This document shows, in pieces, positions 34,058-47,399 of a stretch of 64,000 nt of DNA. Where the stretch lies: the NCBI GenBank assembly GCA_037974665.1, contig CM075768.1, positions 61,522,316 through 61,586,315 on the forward strand, in the 5' to 3' direction. The notes below the pieces were generated by a model. That model worked only from the letters and a program-made list of their open reading frames with translations. It was not told the origin of the DNA and made no database searches. The position numbers and the translations under genes were made by a program. Each line of letters begins with the position of its first letter. Positions within the stretch are counted from its first letter, which is position 1. This stretch comes from Ehretia macrophylla (taxonomy: Eukaryota > Streptophyta > Magnoliopsida > Boraginales > Ehretiaceae).

Positions 34058-36843
34058 CAAGAAAGCATCTTATACGGAGCACTAGACTATGAAACAATCC
34101 TACAAAATCCACTATCAATATAATAATCCTAATTCAACTCACTAGAAGACAAAAATTCACCAAACACTAAACATTCTTCATTCTTTATTCCTTATTCTTT
34201 TTGCACTTTCAAGACACAATTAAATAATGATCAAAAGTTGACAAAAAATTCAGATTGGGAGCTAGCTTGGCCGACCATACCATGGTGTTTGCACAAGGTT
34301 TGAACAATTATACAATTAACTATGCATGCTTAGACAAACTATGACACAAATGCTTAAAAAATTGCTCAAAAACCCTACCATTTGCACACCATTTTCGGCC
34401 ACATCACTCTTGCCCATCCTAGGAATTTCAAATTGCACATTGAAGACACAAAATGCTGAAATTGGACTGCCCAATGCCGACATGCTCCTCAAAGAAATTG
34501 CAAAGCCATCACTTTTGTCATATTCTCTCATTTCCTTCAACTTCTCTCACTTCTCTCTCAATTTTCCTCTCTCATTCTCGGCCTTGGCTGAGTTCTCTAC
34601 CTCCATAGCTTCTCTTCTTCACACCATAGCTAAACCAAGCAAGCCACAAGCAAAGAACCTCAACCGAGCTAGCTAGGAAGTGAAAATTACACATGCATGT
34701 GCATTGAAGACTCTATTCGGCCTAGGTAAGCTTCTTGGCATCCATTTCTTTTCTTCATGTTCTAACCTCATGCATGTGCTAAGAGATTGATCACTAAGCT
34801 AGGAAAAAATAGAGAAAAGCTAGTTGGGATTTCGGCTAGGCAAAGGAAAAAAGAAGATTTGAGCTTCAACAAGGTTTTTGAGCATCTTTTGGTTGATTGC
34901 TAAGGTGAGGGCTAAAACCTTTTGAAAACTCTTCAAAAATTCACATTCATGCTCATAAATGTATGTATTTTCTTCTGTACTTGAGTTATATGGTCGTTCA
35001 TGAGCTTAAACAACCATGCATGGCAAGATCTTGGCTTGAAAATGATGCTAGATGAAGTTGAATTGTTGACAGCTCTCTGACCAGTCTGTTTCGAGGTAAG
35101 TTTAGCTAGGCAAATGATGTTGAAAATGCATGAAAATTGGTAGGTGACTATTTTGGACAGTTTTGAAATTTTTTCCCAGAAATAGGCCAAAGCTAATTTT
35201 GACTCTAAGGTCCTCAAAATGGAAAATCTTTAAAATGTGACCAAATCTGGAAATCTGGAAAAATGAAGCAGGTTTTGGAAGATGCACTGACCTTGTGGAA
35301 CGAACTATATTTGACTTAGTAAATGATGTCCAAAATGCATGAAATTTTATTTTCTGCTAGATTTTTCAGTTCTGGACAATTTTGTCAGAAATGGACCAAG
35401 GCTAAAACTGACCCTAAGGACCTCAAAAACGTCAATTTCTGAAAAGTGTGCAAATCTGGACAGTTTTGTGCTACTTCACTGTTTCGGCTATAACTAATGA
35501 TTCCGAACTCCAATTGATGCAAGGTTTGTTTCTGATTTTAGTTAACTTCTTAAGATTTAATTTGACATCTTATTCACTGGATTTGGAGATTGTTTGATTA
35601 TCCTATTGATTGTGAGAAAACAGCCTATTGCAGTAAGGGTTTCACTTAATGTTGTACTTAGAAAAATTGTTGTGACTCCTCTTGTTGAATTAAACACTTG
35701 GAATTATAGCTTCGGGATGTTGTGTGAACTGTTTTCAATGTTTGAGGATGTTGAATTAAATGATGCATGGTTTGAGATTGACTTTGAGTTGGGTTGAGGC
35801 GCAAATTGCACGAATATACACGAAATGGAAACCCTAATGACTAGGTAGTTTTGCTAAGTATTGATCATTTGGATATTGTGTGGAAATTATATGCTTAGTG
35901 GGCTGCCCGTAAATGTCTTATAACTTCAAATGTGATTTTGACCATTGCATGTTGTCAAATAAGCTTTTCTTGCAACCAGACCCACGTAGATGTTGTTGCA
36001 TGTTGAATAATTATATCACTTGATTACGTGGACTTCGAAATGAGTTATATGACTTGACTTGCATGTGTTACATGGCTGCCCGTTTAATGTTCATATGGCT
36101 CTATATGCCTTTCAAGTGAAATTACTTGTCTTATCGTGCCTTGTTTGACTACTTGACGACGTGCGATCTTATAACTACTCGGAGGTGACCTACTTTGTTG
36201 TCCTCCTAATGTGATATGCCAAATGTTATAAATGTGCATTGCATACGAGGTTGCAACCTTTCAGTGTGGCATGGTAGTGTTTCACGCACGCCGGGCGGCA
36301 TAGGGCTTGCCGGTGCTACCGTGACTACCATGGTCCAATTCCCTCTCTCGCTTGGCATTCCACCCTCGGAGAGTTGGGTCATAGGTTTCGGGGTACATCC
36401 GGAATACACCCAATTGGGAGCGATAAATGGATTATTGAAGTCGGCCGCACCAAATGAATCGAAATTGATATTGAGAGAAAATGCTCACCGTATCATTGAA
36501 ATGATTAGTAAATGTATCTATTACTCGATTTGTTTCATATATTTACGTACCTTATTATTTGTAATACGTGACATGTTTTCAAAATAGAGTTTTCATAATT
36601 GAACCGGAAAATGAGTTTCAAAACGTATTTCTCATTTTCCCCTCGCTGAGTTCATAAGGACTCACCCTCTTTTTCATCACAAGTGAAGAAGGACAGGTAC
36701 AGGTACCCGAGGACAATGTGCCTAATGATGAACCCCTGGAGTGATTGCCTGTCATTGTTTGCTTTGCTTGAATGTGGCTACTTGTGAACTTTGTGCTACT
36801 TGAAGACTATTTATTTTATGTTGCTTGTTATTTCTAATGTAAA

Positions 36844-36868
36844 AGACCCCCGTTGTAATTTGGGGTCT
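36844..36868 (+). other. Conserved hairpin in the 3' LTR
   Basis: AGACCCC (36844-36850) pairs with GGGGTCT (36862-36868) around an 11-nt loop. The stem is identical to that at 24124-24148. Confidence 0.5.
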
Positions 36869-37378
36869 AATTTTGGTTTGTACTGATATTGCTAGATAGA
36901 TTCTAGACACTATTATGATCGTTTTGATATTATTACTGCTAGTATCTATCATAGGTTATGACGTATTAGGTAAGGACTAAGTAAATGAACCTATCAAATC
37001 TTAAACAGGTACGTGCTTTTAAGCTAAGATCAATAGGTACTTTCGTAACGAGGATAAATAAACAAACGAGACATAGTATCATGCTAGGTTATACATCAAA
37101 CGAGATTTCGAAATAACCAATAGGCAATTCAATTGACGGTAAAATAATAATCTTAGTTGGAAATGAATTTGAGATGGTAAATTTTGAAGCGTTTAGAGAA
37201 CTAGGTCAAACCAAAGAGCCCAATTATAGTCGTTATACTGCCGGTTTTCTAGAAAATTTTGGAGTCTAGGATAAAACGTTAAGTGCTAAACCTCCTTGAA
37301 CGATCAAGTACGTGAAAGGACTTGAATGTTTAGATCACACCCTAGTCTAACCTTTATAGGACGGGTTGGGGCGTGACA

Positions 37379-37383
37379 CCAAC
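37379..37383. repeat. Right target-site duplication (CCAAC) of second element
   Basis: CCAAC follows the GTGACA end of the 3' LTR, and the satellite resumes as CCAACGGTATGCTGTGCGCC, in phase with GAGAGCTTTTCAAC on the left side. Confidence 0.85.
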
Positions 37384-38799
37384 GGTATGCTGTGCGCCGC
37401 GTAACTCCTTACAGATCAAAAGTTATGGGCTCCGGTGCGACGGAGACCTGGTCACAAGCCCCACGCCCTCGGTTTGCGGGCCCAACCTCTACGTGAAATG
37501 AAGTTGTCTTGCCCAAGGTGCCATGGAATTCGGTAATAGAAATGTGATGGATTAGGTTGCCGTCATTTTTACGGCGCACGACGTACGATCCTAGACGGAA
37601 AAACAGCGTAAACGATGAAAAGCCTCCCAAAATTGATGAAAACGTTCGATTTTGGGCTTCGAAAAAAGGCCCAATAGGCTTGGCTTCCCCCGTTGTAGAG
37701 CTCTCGGAGAGCTTTCCAACGGTATGCTGTGCGCCGCATAACTCCTTACAGATCAAAAGTTATGCGCTCCGGAGCGACGGAGACGTGGTCCCAAGCCCGA
37801 CGCCCTCGGTTTGCAGGCCCAGCCTCTAAGTGAAGTGAAGCTGTCTTGCCCAAGGTGCCGTGGGATTCGGTAACAGAAATGTAATGGATTAGGTTGTCAT
37901 CCTTTTCGCTGCGCACGACGTACGATCCGGGATGAAAAAATAGCGCAAAAGAAGAAAAGTGTCCCTAAACTAATGAAAACGTTTAATTTTGGGCTCCGAA
38001 AAAAGGCCCTGCGATAGGGACTTGGCTGCCCCCATCGTAGAGCTCTCGGAGAGCTTTCCAACGGTATGCTGTGCGCTGTATAACTCCTTACGGATCAAAA
38101 GTTATGCACTCCGGAGCGACGGAGACGTGGTCCCAAGCCCGACGCCCTCGGTTTACGGGCCCAGCCTCTACATGAAACGAAGCTGTCTTGCCCAAGGTGC
38201 CATGGGATTCGGTAATAGAAATGTAATGGATTAGGTTGTCGTGCTTTTCGCGGCGCACGACGTACGATCCGGGACGGAAAAACACGGCTAAAGAAGAAAA
38301 GTGTCCCGAAACTGATGAAAACGTTCAATTTTGGGCTTCGAAAAAAGGCCCAGCAAAGCATGCTTGGCTAGCCCCATCGTAGAGCTCTCGGAGAGCTTTC
38401 CAACGGTATACTGTGCGTCGTGTAACTCCTTATGGATCAAAAGTTATGGGCTCCGGAGCGACGGAAATCGGGTCACAAGCCCGACGCCCTCGGTTTGAGG
38501 GCATAACCTCTACGTGAAGCGAAGTTGTCTTGCCCAAGATTCCATGGGATACTGTAATAGAAATGTGATAGATTAGGTTGTCGTCCTTTTCGCGACGCAC
38601 AACGTACGATCCGGGAAGGAAAAACAGCGCAAAAGAGTAAAAGTAGAATGAAACTGATGAAAACGTTCAATTTTGGGCTCCGAAAAGAGGCCTAACAAAG
38701 CGATCTTTGTTGCCCCCATCGTAGAGCTCTCAGAGAGCTTTCCAACGGTATGCTGTACGCCGTGTAACTCCTTACGGATCAAATGTTATGGGCTCCGGA

Positions 38800-38870
38800 G
38801 CGACGAAGACTTGGTCCCAAGCCCGAAGCTATCTTGCCCAAGGTGTCGTGGGATTCGGTAAAAGAAATGT
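38800..38870 (+). repeat. Satellite monomer with ~39-bp deletion
   Basis: GCCCGA is followed directly by AGCTATCTTGCCC at 38826, losing the CGCCCTCGG...GTGAAGCGA segment. The spacing of the flanking GGATTA landmarks falls to about 303 bp. Confidence 0.8.
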
Positions 38871-41800
38871 GATGGATTACGTTGTCGTCCCTTTCGTGGC
38901 GCACGACGTACGATCCGGGATGAAAAAATAGCGCAAAAGAAGAGAAGTATCCCGAAACTGATGAAAACGTTTGATTTTGGGCTCTGAAAAAAGGCCCAGC
39001 TAAGCGATCTTTTCTGCCCCCATCGTAGAGCTCTCGGAGAGCTTTCGAACGGTATACTGTGCGCCACATAACTCCTTATGGATCAAAAGTTATGGGTACC
39101 AGTGCGACGGAAACGTGGTGCCAAGCCCGATGCCCTCGGTTTGCGAGCCCAGCCTCTACATGAAGCGAAGCTGTCTTGCCCAAGGTGCCATGGGATTCAG
39201 TAATAGAAATGTGATGGATTAAGTTGTCATCCTTTTCGCGACGCACGACGTACGATCCGGGATAGAAAAATAGCGCAAAAGAAAAAAAGTGACCCGAATA
39301 TGATGAAAACGTTCGATTTTGGGTTCCGAAAATTCTTCGCTGCTCACGTCGTAGAGCTCAAGGAGTGCTTTCGAACGGTATGCTGTGCGCTGCGTAACTC
39401 CTTACAGATCAAAAGTTATGGGCTCCGGAGCGACGGAGACCCGGTCACAAGCCCGACACCCTCGGTTTGCGGGCCCAGCCTCTACTGAAGCGAAGTTCTC
39501 TTGCCCAAGGTGTCGTGGGATTCGGTAATAGAAATGTGATGGATTAGGTTGTCATCCTTTTCGCAACGCATGACGTACGATCCCGGACAAAAAAATAGCG
39601 CAAAAGCATAAAAGTGTCCCGAAACTGATGAAAACGTTCAATTTTGGGCTCTGAAAAAAGGCCCAGCTAAGCGTGCTTGGCTACCCCCGTCGTAGAGCTC
39701 TCGGAGAGCTTTCTAACGGCATGCTGTGCGCCTCATAACTTCTTATGGATCAAAAGTTATGGGCTCCAGAGTGACGGAGACTTGGTCCCAAGCCCGATGC
39801 CCTCGGGTTGCGGGCCCAGCCTCTACGTGAAATGAAGCTGTCTTGCCCAAGGTACCGTAGGATTCAGTAATAGAATTGTGATGGATTAGGTTATCCTCCT
39901 TTTTACGACGCACGACGTACGATCCGGGACGGAAAAATCGCACAAAAGAAGAAAAGTATCCTGAAATGGATGAAAATGTTCAATTTTGGTCGCCGAAATC
40001 AGGCCCAGCAAAGCGTGCTTGGCTTTCCTTGTCGTAGAGCTCTCGGAGAGCTTTCCAACGGTGTGTTGTCCGCCGTGTAACTCCTTACAGATCAAAAGTC
40101 ATGGACACCGGAGCGACGGAGGCTTGGTCCCAAGCCCGACGCCCTCGGTTTACGGGCCCAACCTCTACGTTAAGCGAAGTTGTCTTGCGCAAGGTGCCAT
40201 GGGATTCGATAATAGAAATGTGATGGATTAGGTTCTCGTCCTTTTCATTGTTCACGACGTATGATCCGGGACAGAAAAATAACGAAAAAGATGAAAAGTG
40301 TCCCGAAACTGAGGAAAATGATCAATTTTGGGCTCAGAAAAAAGGCCCATCAAAGTGGGCTTGGCTGCCCCCGTCGTAGAGCTCTCAAAGAGCTTTCCAA
40401 CGGTATGTTGTGCACCGCGTAACTCCTTATGGATCAAAAGTTATGTGCTTTGGAGCGACGGAGACGTGGTCCCAAGCCCGACGCCCTCGGTTTGCGGGCC
40501 CAGCTTCTACGTGAAGCAAAGCTGTCTTGCCCAAGGTGCCGTGATATTCGGTAATAGTAATGTAATGGATTAGGTTGTCGTCCTTTTTGCGGCGCACAAC
40601 GCACGATCCGGGAAGGAAAAGAAGCGCAAAAGAAGAAAAGTGTCCCAAAACTGATGAAATTTTTTGATTTTGGGCACCGTAAAAAGGCCCAGTGAAGCGG
40701 GCTTGACTACCCCCGTCGTAGAGCTCTCGGAGAGCTTTCCAACGGTATGCTGTGCACCGCATAACTCTTTACAGATCAAAAGTTATAGGCTCTAGAGCGA
40801 CGGAGACCTGGTCCCAAGCCCCACGCCCTCGTTTTACGGGCCCAGCCTCTACGTGAAGCAAAGCGGTCTTGCCCAAGGCGCCATGGGATTCGGTAATTGA
40901 AATGTGATGGATTAGGTTGTCGTCCTTTTCGCGGCGCACGACGTACGATTCGGGACGAAAAAATAGCACAAAAGAAGAAAAGTGTCCTGAATATAATGAA
41001 AACGCTCAATTTTGGGCTCCGAAAAAAAGGCCCAGCGCTTTGCTGTCCCCGTCATAGAGCTCTTGGAGAGCTTTCCAACGGTATGCTGTGCGCCGCATAA
41101 CTCCTTACGGATCAAAAGTTATGGGCTCCGGAGTGACGGAGACCTGGTCAAAAGCCCGACGCCCTCGGATTGCGGGCCCAGCCTCTACATGAAGCGAAGC
41201 TGTCTTGCCCAAGGTGTCGTGGGATTCACTAATAGAAATGTGATGGATTAGGTTGTCGTCCTTTTCGCGACACACAACGTACGATCCGGGATGAAAAAAT
41301 AGCACAAAAGAAGAAAAGTGTCCTGAAACTGATGAAAACGTTCGATTTTGGGCGCCGAAATCAGGCCCAACTTAGCTATCCCCATCGTAGAGCTCTCGGA
41401 GAGCTTTCCAATGGTATGTTGTGCGCCGCGTAACACCTTACGGATCAAAAGTTATGGGCTCCTGAGCGACGGAGACTTTGTCCCAAGCCCGACGCCCTCT
41501 GTTTGCGGGCCCTGCCTCTACGTGAAGCAAAGCTATCTTGTCCATGATGCCGTGGGATTTGGTAATAGAAATGCGATGGATTACGTTGTCGTCCTTTTCA
41601 TGGCGCACGACGTACGATCCGGGACGGAAAAACAGAGCAAAAAAAAAAAGAATCCCGAAACTGAGGAAAACGATTGAGTTTGGGGTGCAAAAAAAAGCCC
41701 AGTGAAGCGTGCTTGGTTGCACCCGTCGTAAAGCTCTCAGAGAGCTTTCTAACGGTATGCTGTGCACCGCGTAACTCCTTACGGATCAAAAGTTATGCGC

Positions 41801-41872
41801 TCCGGAGCGACGGAGACGTGGGCCCAAGCCTGACGCCGTCAGTTTGCGGGCCCAGCCTCTATGTGAAACGAA

Positions 41873-42546
41873 GTTGTCTTGCCCAAGGTGCTGTGGGATT
41901 CGGTAAGAGAAATGTAATGGAATAGGTTCTTGTCCTTTTCGCGGCGCACGTTGTATGATCCGGGATGGAAAAACAGCGCAAAAGAAGAAAAGTATCCCAA
42001 AACTGATGAAAATGTTCAATTTTGGGCTCCGAAAAAAGGCCCAGCAAAGAGGGCTTGGCTGCCCCCATCGTAGAGATCTCGGAGAGCTTACCAACGATAT
42101 GCTGTGCACCGCTTAACTCCTTCCGGATCGAAAGTTATGGGCTCCGGAGCGACGGAGACCTGGTCCCAAGCCCGACGCCGTCGGTTTGCGAGCCCAGCCT
42201 CTACGTGAAACGAAGTTGTCTTGCCCAAGGTGCTGTGGGATTCGGTAAGAGAAATGTAATGGAATAGGTTCTTGTCCTTTTCGCGGCGCACGTTGTATGA
42301 TCCGGGATGGAAAAACAGCGCAAAAGAAGAAAAGTATCCCAAAACTGATGAAAATGTTCAATTTTGGGCTCCGAAAAAAGGCCCAGCAAAGAGGGCTTGG
42401 CTGCCCCCATCGTAGAGATCTCGGAGAGCTTACCAACGATATGCTGTGCACCGCTTAACTCCTTACGGATCGAAAGTTATGGGCTCCGGAGCGACGGAGA
42501 CCTGGTCACAAGCCCGACGCCCTCGGTTTGCGGGCCTAGCCTCTAC
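41873..42546 (+). repeat. Very recent single-monomer duplication
   Basis: 41873-42122 equals 42215-42464 with no difference that I can see, at an offset of exactly 342 bp. The similarity extends on both sides with isolated changes (CCTTCCGGATC against CCTTACGGATC; GGTCCCAAG against GGTCACAAG). Shared rare variants are TCGTAGAGATCTCGG, GCTTACCAACGATATG, ACCGCTTAACTCC and GGTAAGAGAAATGTAATGG. Confidence 0.9.
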
Positions 42547-43959
42547 GTGAAGCGAAGCTGTCTTGCCTAAGGTGCAGTGGGATTCGGTAATAGAAATGTG
42601 ATGGATTAGGTTGTCGTCCTTTTCACGACGCACGACGTACGATACGAGATGAAAAAATAGGGCAAAAGAAGAAAAGTGTCCCGAAACTGATGAAAACATT
42701 CGATTTTGGACTCAAAAATCAGGCCCAGCAAAGCATGCTTGGCTGCCCCCATCGTAGAGCTCTCAGAGAGCTTTCCAACGGTATGCTGTACGTCGCGTAA
42801 CTCCTTACGGATCAAAAGTTATGGGCTCCAGAGCGACAGAGACTTGGTCCCAAGACTGAAGCCCTCGGTTTGCGGCCCCAGCCTCTACGTGAAGCAAAGC
42901 TATTTTGCCCAAGTTTCCATGGGATTCGGTAATAGAAATGTGATGGATTAAGTTGTCGTCCTTTTCACGGCACACGACGTACGATCCGGGAAGGAAAAAA
43001 TAGTGCAAACGAAGAAAAATATCTCGAAACGGATGAAACCGTTCGACTTTGGCCTCTGAAAAAAGGCCCAGCAAAGCGAGCTTGGCTTCCCCCGTCTTAG
43101 AGCTCTCAGAGAGCTTTCCAATGGTATGCTATGCGCCTCGTAACTCCTTACGGATCAAAAGTTATAGGCTCCGTAGCGACAGAGACCTGGTGACAAGCCC
43201 CACGCCCTCGTTTTGCGGGCCCAGCCTCTATGAGAAGCGAAGTTGTCTTGCCCAAGGTGCCGTGGGATACGGTAATAGAAATGTGATGGAATAGGTTGTC
43301 GTCCTTTTCGCAGCGCACAACGTACGATCTGGGAAGGAAAAACAGCGCAAAAGAAGAAAAGCGTCCCGAAACTATTGAAAAAGTTCGATTTTGGGCTCCA
43401 AAAAAAGTCCCAACAAAGCGTGCTTGGCAGTCCCCGTCGTAGAGCTCTCAGAGAGCTTTCCAACGGTATGCTGCGCGCCGCGTAACTCCTGACGGATCAA
43501 AAGTTATGGGTTCCGGAGCGACGGAGACTTGGTCCCAAGCCCGACGCCCTCAGTTTGCGGGCCCAGCTTCTAAGTTAAGCAAAGCTGTCTTGCCCAAGGT
43601 ACCGTGGGATTTGTTAATAGAAATGTGATGGATTAGGTTGTCATCCTTTTCGCGGCACACGACGTACGATCCGGGACGAAAAAACAGCGCAAAAGAAGAA
43701 CAATGTCGCAAAACTGATGAAATTGATCAATTTTGGGATCTGAAAAAAGGCCGAGCAATGCGAGTTTTTCTCCCCCCATCTTAGAGCTCTGGGAGCGTTT
43801 TCCAATGGTATGTTGTGCTCCGCGTAACTCCTTACGGATCAAAAGTTATAGGCTCCGGAGCGACGTAGACGTGGTCCCAAGCCCGACGCCCTCGGTTTGC
43901 AAGCCCAGCCGCTACGTGAGGCGAAGCTGTCTTGCCCAACGTGCAGTGGGATTCGGTAA

Positions 43960-44390
43960 TAGAAATGTGATGGATTAGGTTGTCGTCCTTTTCTCGGCGA
44001 ACGACGTACGATCCGGGATGAAAAAATAGCGCAAAGGAAGAAAAGTGTCCCGAAACTGATGAAAACGTTATATTTTGGGCTCAGAAATCAGGCCCTGCGA
44101 AGCATGCTTGGCTGCCTCGGTCGTTGAGGTCTCGGAGAGCTTTCTAACGGTATGCTGTGCGCCGCATAACTCATTACGGATCAAAAGTTATGGGCTCCAA
44201 AGCGACGGAGACTTGGTCCCAAGCCCGATGCCCTTGGTTTGCCGGCCCAGCCTCTACGTGAAGCGAAGCTGTCCTGCCCAAGGTGCCGTGGGATTCGGTA
44301 ATAGAAATGTGATGGATTAGGTTGTCGTCCTTTTCGCGGCGAACGACGTACGATCCGGGATGAAAAAATAGCGCAAAGGAAGAAAAGTGT
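43960..44390 (+). repeat. Adjacent monomers sharing a private variant
   Basis: GGCGAACGACGTACGATCC followed by GCGCAAAGGAAGAAAAGTG occurs at about 43997 and again at about 44339, 342 bp apart. This suggests a local one-monomer exchange or conversion affecting about 90 bp. Confidence 0.65.
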
Positions 44391-47294
44391 GCTGAAACTG
44401 ATGAAAACGTTCGATTTTGGGCTTCGAAAAAAGTCTCAGCCAAGCGGACTTGGCTGCCCCCATCGTAGAGCTCTCGGAGAGCTTTCCAACGGTATGTTGT
44501 ACACCGCGTAACTCCTTACAGATCAAAAGTTATGCACTTTGGAGCGACGGAGACGTGGTCCCAGGCCCGACGCCCTTGGTTTGCGGGCCCAGCTTTTACG
44601 TGGAGCGAAGCTGTCTTGCCCAAGGTGCCGTGAGATTCAGTAATAGAAATGTAATGGATTAGGTTGTCGTCCTTTTTGTGGCGCACAACGTACGATCTGG
44701 GACGGAAAAGCAGCGCAAAAGAAGAAAAGTGTCCCGAAATGGATGAAAATGTTCAATTTTGGGCACCGAAAAAAGGCCCAGTGAAGCTGGCTTGGCTACC
44801 CCCGATGTAGAGCTCTCGGAGAGCTTTCCAACGGTATGCTGTGCACCGCGTAACTCCTTACGGATCAAAAGTTATGGGCTCCAGAGCGTGGAGACCAGGT
44901 CCCAAACCCCACGCCCTCGTTTTACGGGCCCAGCCTCTACGTGAAGCGAAGCTGTCTTGCCCAAGGTGCCATTGGATTCAGTAATTGAAATGTGATGGAT
45001 TAGGTTGTCGTCCTTTTTGCGTCGTACGACTTACGATTCGGGATGAAAAAACAGCGCAAAAGAAGATAAGTGTCACGAATATAATGAAAACGTTCAATTT
45101 TGGCCTACGAAAAATAGGCCCAGCAAAGCGAGTTTCGGTGCCCCCGTCGTAGAGCTCTTGGAGAGCTTTCCAAGGGTATGCTGTGTGCCGCGTAACTCAT
45201 AACTGATCATAAGTTAAGGGCTCCAGAGCGACGGAGACCTGGTCAGAAGCCCAGCGCCTTCGGATTGCGGGCCCAGCCTCTACGTGAAGCAAAGCTGTCT
45301 TGCCCAACATATCGTAGGATTCAGTAATAGAATTGTGATGGATTAGGTTACCGTCCTTTTCGCGACGCATGACGTAAGATTCGGGACAGAAAAATCGCAC
45401 AAAAGAAGAAAAGTGTCCTGAAACTGATGAAAACGTTCAATTTTGGTTGCCGAAATCATGCCCAGCAAAGCATGCTTGGCTGTCCCTGTCGTAGAGCTCT
45501 CGGAGAGCTTTCCAACGGTATGCTGTGCGCCGCGTAACTCCTTATGGATCAAAAGTTATGGGCTCATGAGCGACGGAGACTTAGTCCCAAGCCCGACGCC
45601 CTCAGTTTGTGGGCCCAACCTCTACGTGAAGCAAAGTTGTCTTGTCCACGGTGCTGTGCTATTCGATAATAGAAATGCGATGGATTAGGTTGTCGTCCTT
45701 TTCGCGGCGCATGATGTACGATACGGGACAGAAAAACAGCGCAAAAAAAAGTTTCCCAAAACTGATGAAAACGTTCGATTTTGGGCTCCGAAAAAAGGCC
45801 CAGCGAAGCGGCTTCGGTGCACCCGTCATACAGCTCTCAGAGAGCTTTCGAACGGTATGCTTTGCACCGCGTACCTCCTTACGGATCAAAAGTTATGCGC
45901 TCCGGAGCGACGGAGACGTGGTCCCAAGCCCGACGCCGTCGGTTTGCGAGCCCAGCCTCTACGTGAAGCGAAGTTGTCTTGCACAAGGTGACTTGGGATT
46001 TGGTAATAGAAATGTAATGGATTAGGTTGTCGTCCTTTTCGCGGCGCACGTTGTACCATCTGGGATGGAAAAACACCGCAAAAGAAGAAAAGTATCCCGA
46101 AACTGATGAAAATGTTCAATTTTGATCTCTGAAGAAAGGCCCAGCAAAGCGGGCTTGGCTACCCTCGTCGTAGAGACCTCGGAGAGCTTTCAAACGGTAT
46201 GCTGTGCACCGCTTAACTCCTTGCGGATCAAAAGTTATGGGCTCCGGAGCGACGGAGACCTGGTCACAAGCTCGACGTCCTCGGTTTGCGGGCCCAGCCT
46301 CTACGTGAAGCGAAGCTGTCTTGCCCAAGGTGCAATGGGATTCGGTAATAGAAATGTGACGGATTAGGTTGTCATCCTTTTCGCGACGCACGACGTACGA
46401 TCCGGGATGAAAAAATAGCACAACAGAAGAAAAGTTTTCCAAAACTGATGAAAACGTTCAATTTTGGACTCAGAAATCAGGCCCAGCAAAGCATGCTTGG
46501 CTGCCCCATCGTAGAGCTCTCGGAGAGCTTTCCAACGGTATGCTGTGCGCCGTATAACTCCTTACAGATGAAAAGTTATGGGCTCCAGAGCGATGGAGAT
46601 TTGGTCCCAAGCCCGACGCCCTCGATTTGCAGGCCCAGCCTCTACGTGAAGCAAAGTTCTCTTGCCCAAGGTGCCTTGGGATTCGGTAATAGAAATGTGA
46701 TGGATTAAGTTGTCGTCCTTTTCGCGGCGGACGACGTACGATCCGAGGTAGGAAAAATAGCGTAAAAGAAGAAAAGTGTCCCGAAACTAATGAAAATGTT
46801 CGATTTTGGGCCCTGAAAAAAGGACCAGCAAAGAGGGCTTGGCTACCGCCGTTGTAGAGCTCTCGGAGAGCTTTTCAACGGTATGCTATGCGCCGCGTAA
46901 CTCCTTACGGATCAAAAGTTATGGGCTCCGGAGCGACGGAGACCAGGTCACAAGCCCCACGCCCTCGGTTTGTGGGCCCAGCCTCTATGAGAAGTGAAGT
47001 TGTCTTGCCCAAGGTACCGTGGGATTCAGTAATAGAAATGTGATGGAATAGGTTGTCGTCCTTTTCACAGCGCACGACGTACGATTCGGGAAAGAAAAAT
47101 AGCACAAAAGAAGAAAAGTGTCCCAAAACTAATGAAAATGTTCGATTTTGGGCTAAAAAAAAAGGCCCAGCAAAGCATGCTTGGCTATCCCCGTCGTAGA
47201 GCTTTCGGAGAGCTTCCCAACGGTATGTTGTGTGCTGCGTAACTCCTTACGAATCAAAAGTTATGGGCTCCGGAGCGACGGAGATTTGGTCCCT

Positions 47295-47335
47295 AGCCCG
47301 ACACCCTCAGTTTACTGTCTTGCCCAAGGTGCCAT
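47295..47335 (+). repeat. Satellite monomer with ~27-bp deletion
   Basis: CCTCAGTTTACTGTCTTGCC lacks the GCGGGCCCAGCCTCTACGTG region seen in neighbours. The block offset across this point drops from about 3757 to 3730 bp, which confirms the size. Confidence 0.75.
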
Positions 47336-47399
47336 GGGATTCGTTAATAGAAATGTGATGGATTAGGTTGTCATCCTTTTTGCGGTGCACGACGTACGA

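Larger units (their letters stand above)
33011..37378 (+). mobile_element. Truncated Ty3/gypsy-type LTR retrotransposon (4368 bp)
   Basis: The insertion starts TGTGAGGCC and ends GGGTTGGGGCGTGACA within a target-site duplication (TCAAC/CCAAC). Nine bases of 5' LTR (33011-33019) are followed directly by 615 bp of internal sequence, a polypurine tract and a complete 3' LTR. Nearly all of the 5' LTR and all gag and pol coding sequence are gone. The polypurine tract before the LTR on this strand sets the orientation as plus. The words GGGACGAAATTCTTTT and AAGGAGGGGAGGA just upstream of the LTR are typical of the 3' internal end of plant Ty3/gypsy elements of the Del/Tekay type; the group name is tentative. 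The element cannot encode its own proteins. Confidence 0.88.
33635..37378 (+). mobile_element. Complete 3' LTR (3744 bp) of the truncated element
   Basis: It starts TATGAGGCCCGACCCC, a one-base change from the TGTGAGG of the solo LTR, and ends GGGCGTGACA. It is collinear with 21067-24656 throughout. Shared blocks include CAAGAAAGCATCTTA (34058), the CTACCATGGTCC segment (about 36323) and the AGACCCC/GGGGTCT hairpin. It is 154 bp longer than the solo LTR, mainly through extra short subrepeats near its start. Frames such as 34326-34676 and 36216-36587 are open here but not matched in the other copy, so I do not call genes. Confidence 0.9.

Noticed and set aside
36216-36587. 123-codon frame in the 3' LTR (also 34326-34676 in that LTR and 21733-21924 in the solo LTR)
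   Set aside because: The homologous stretch of the other LTR does not keep the same frame, and the products resemble no known protein.
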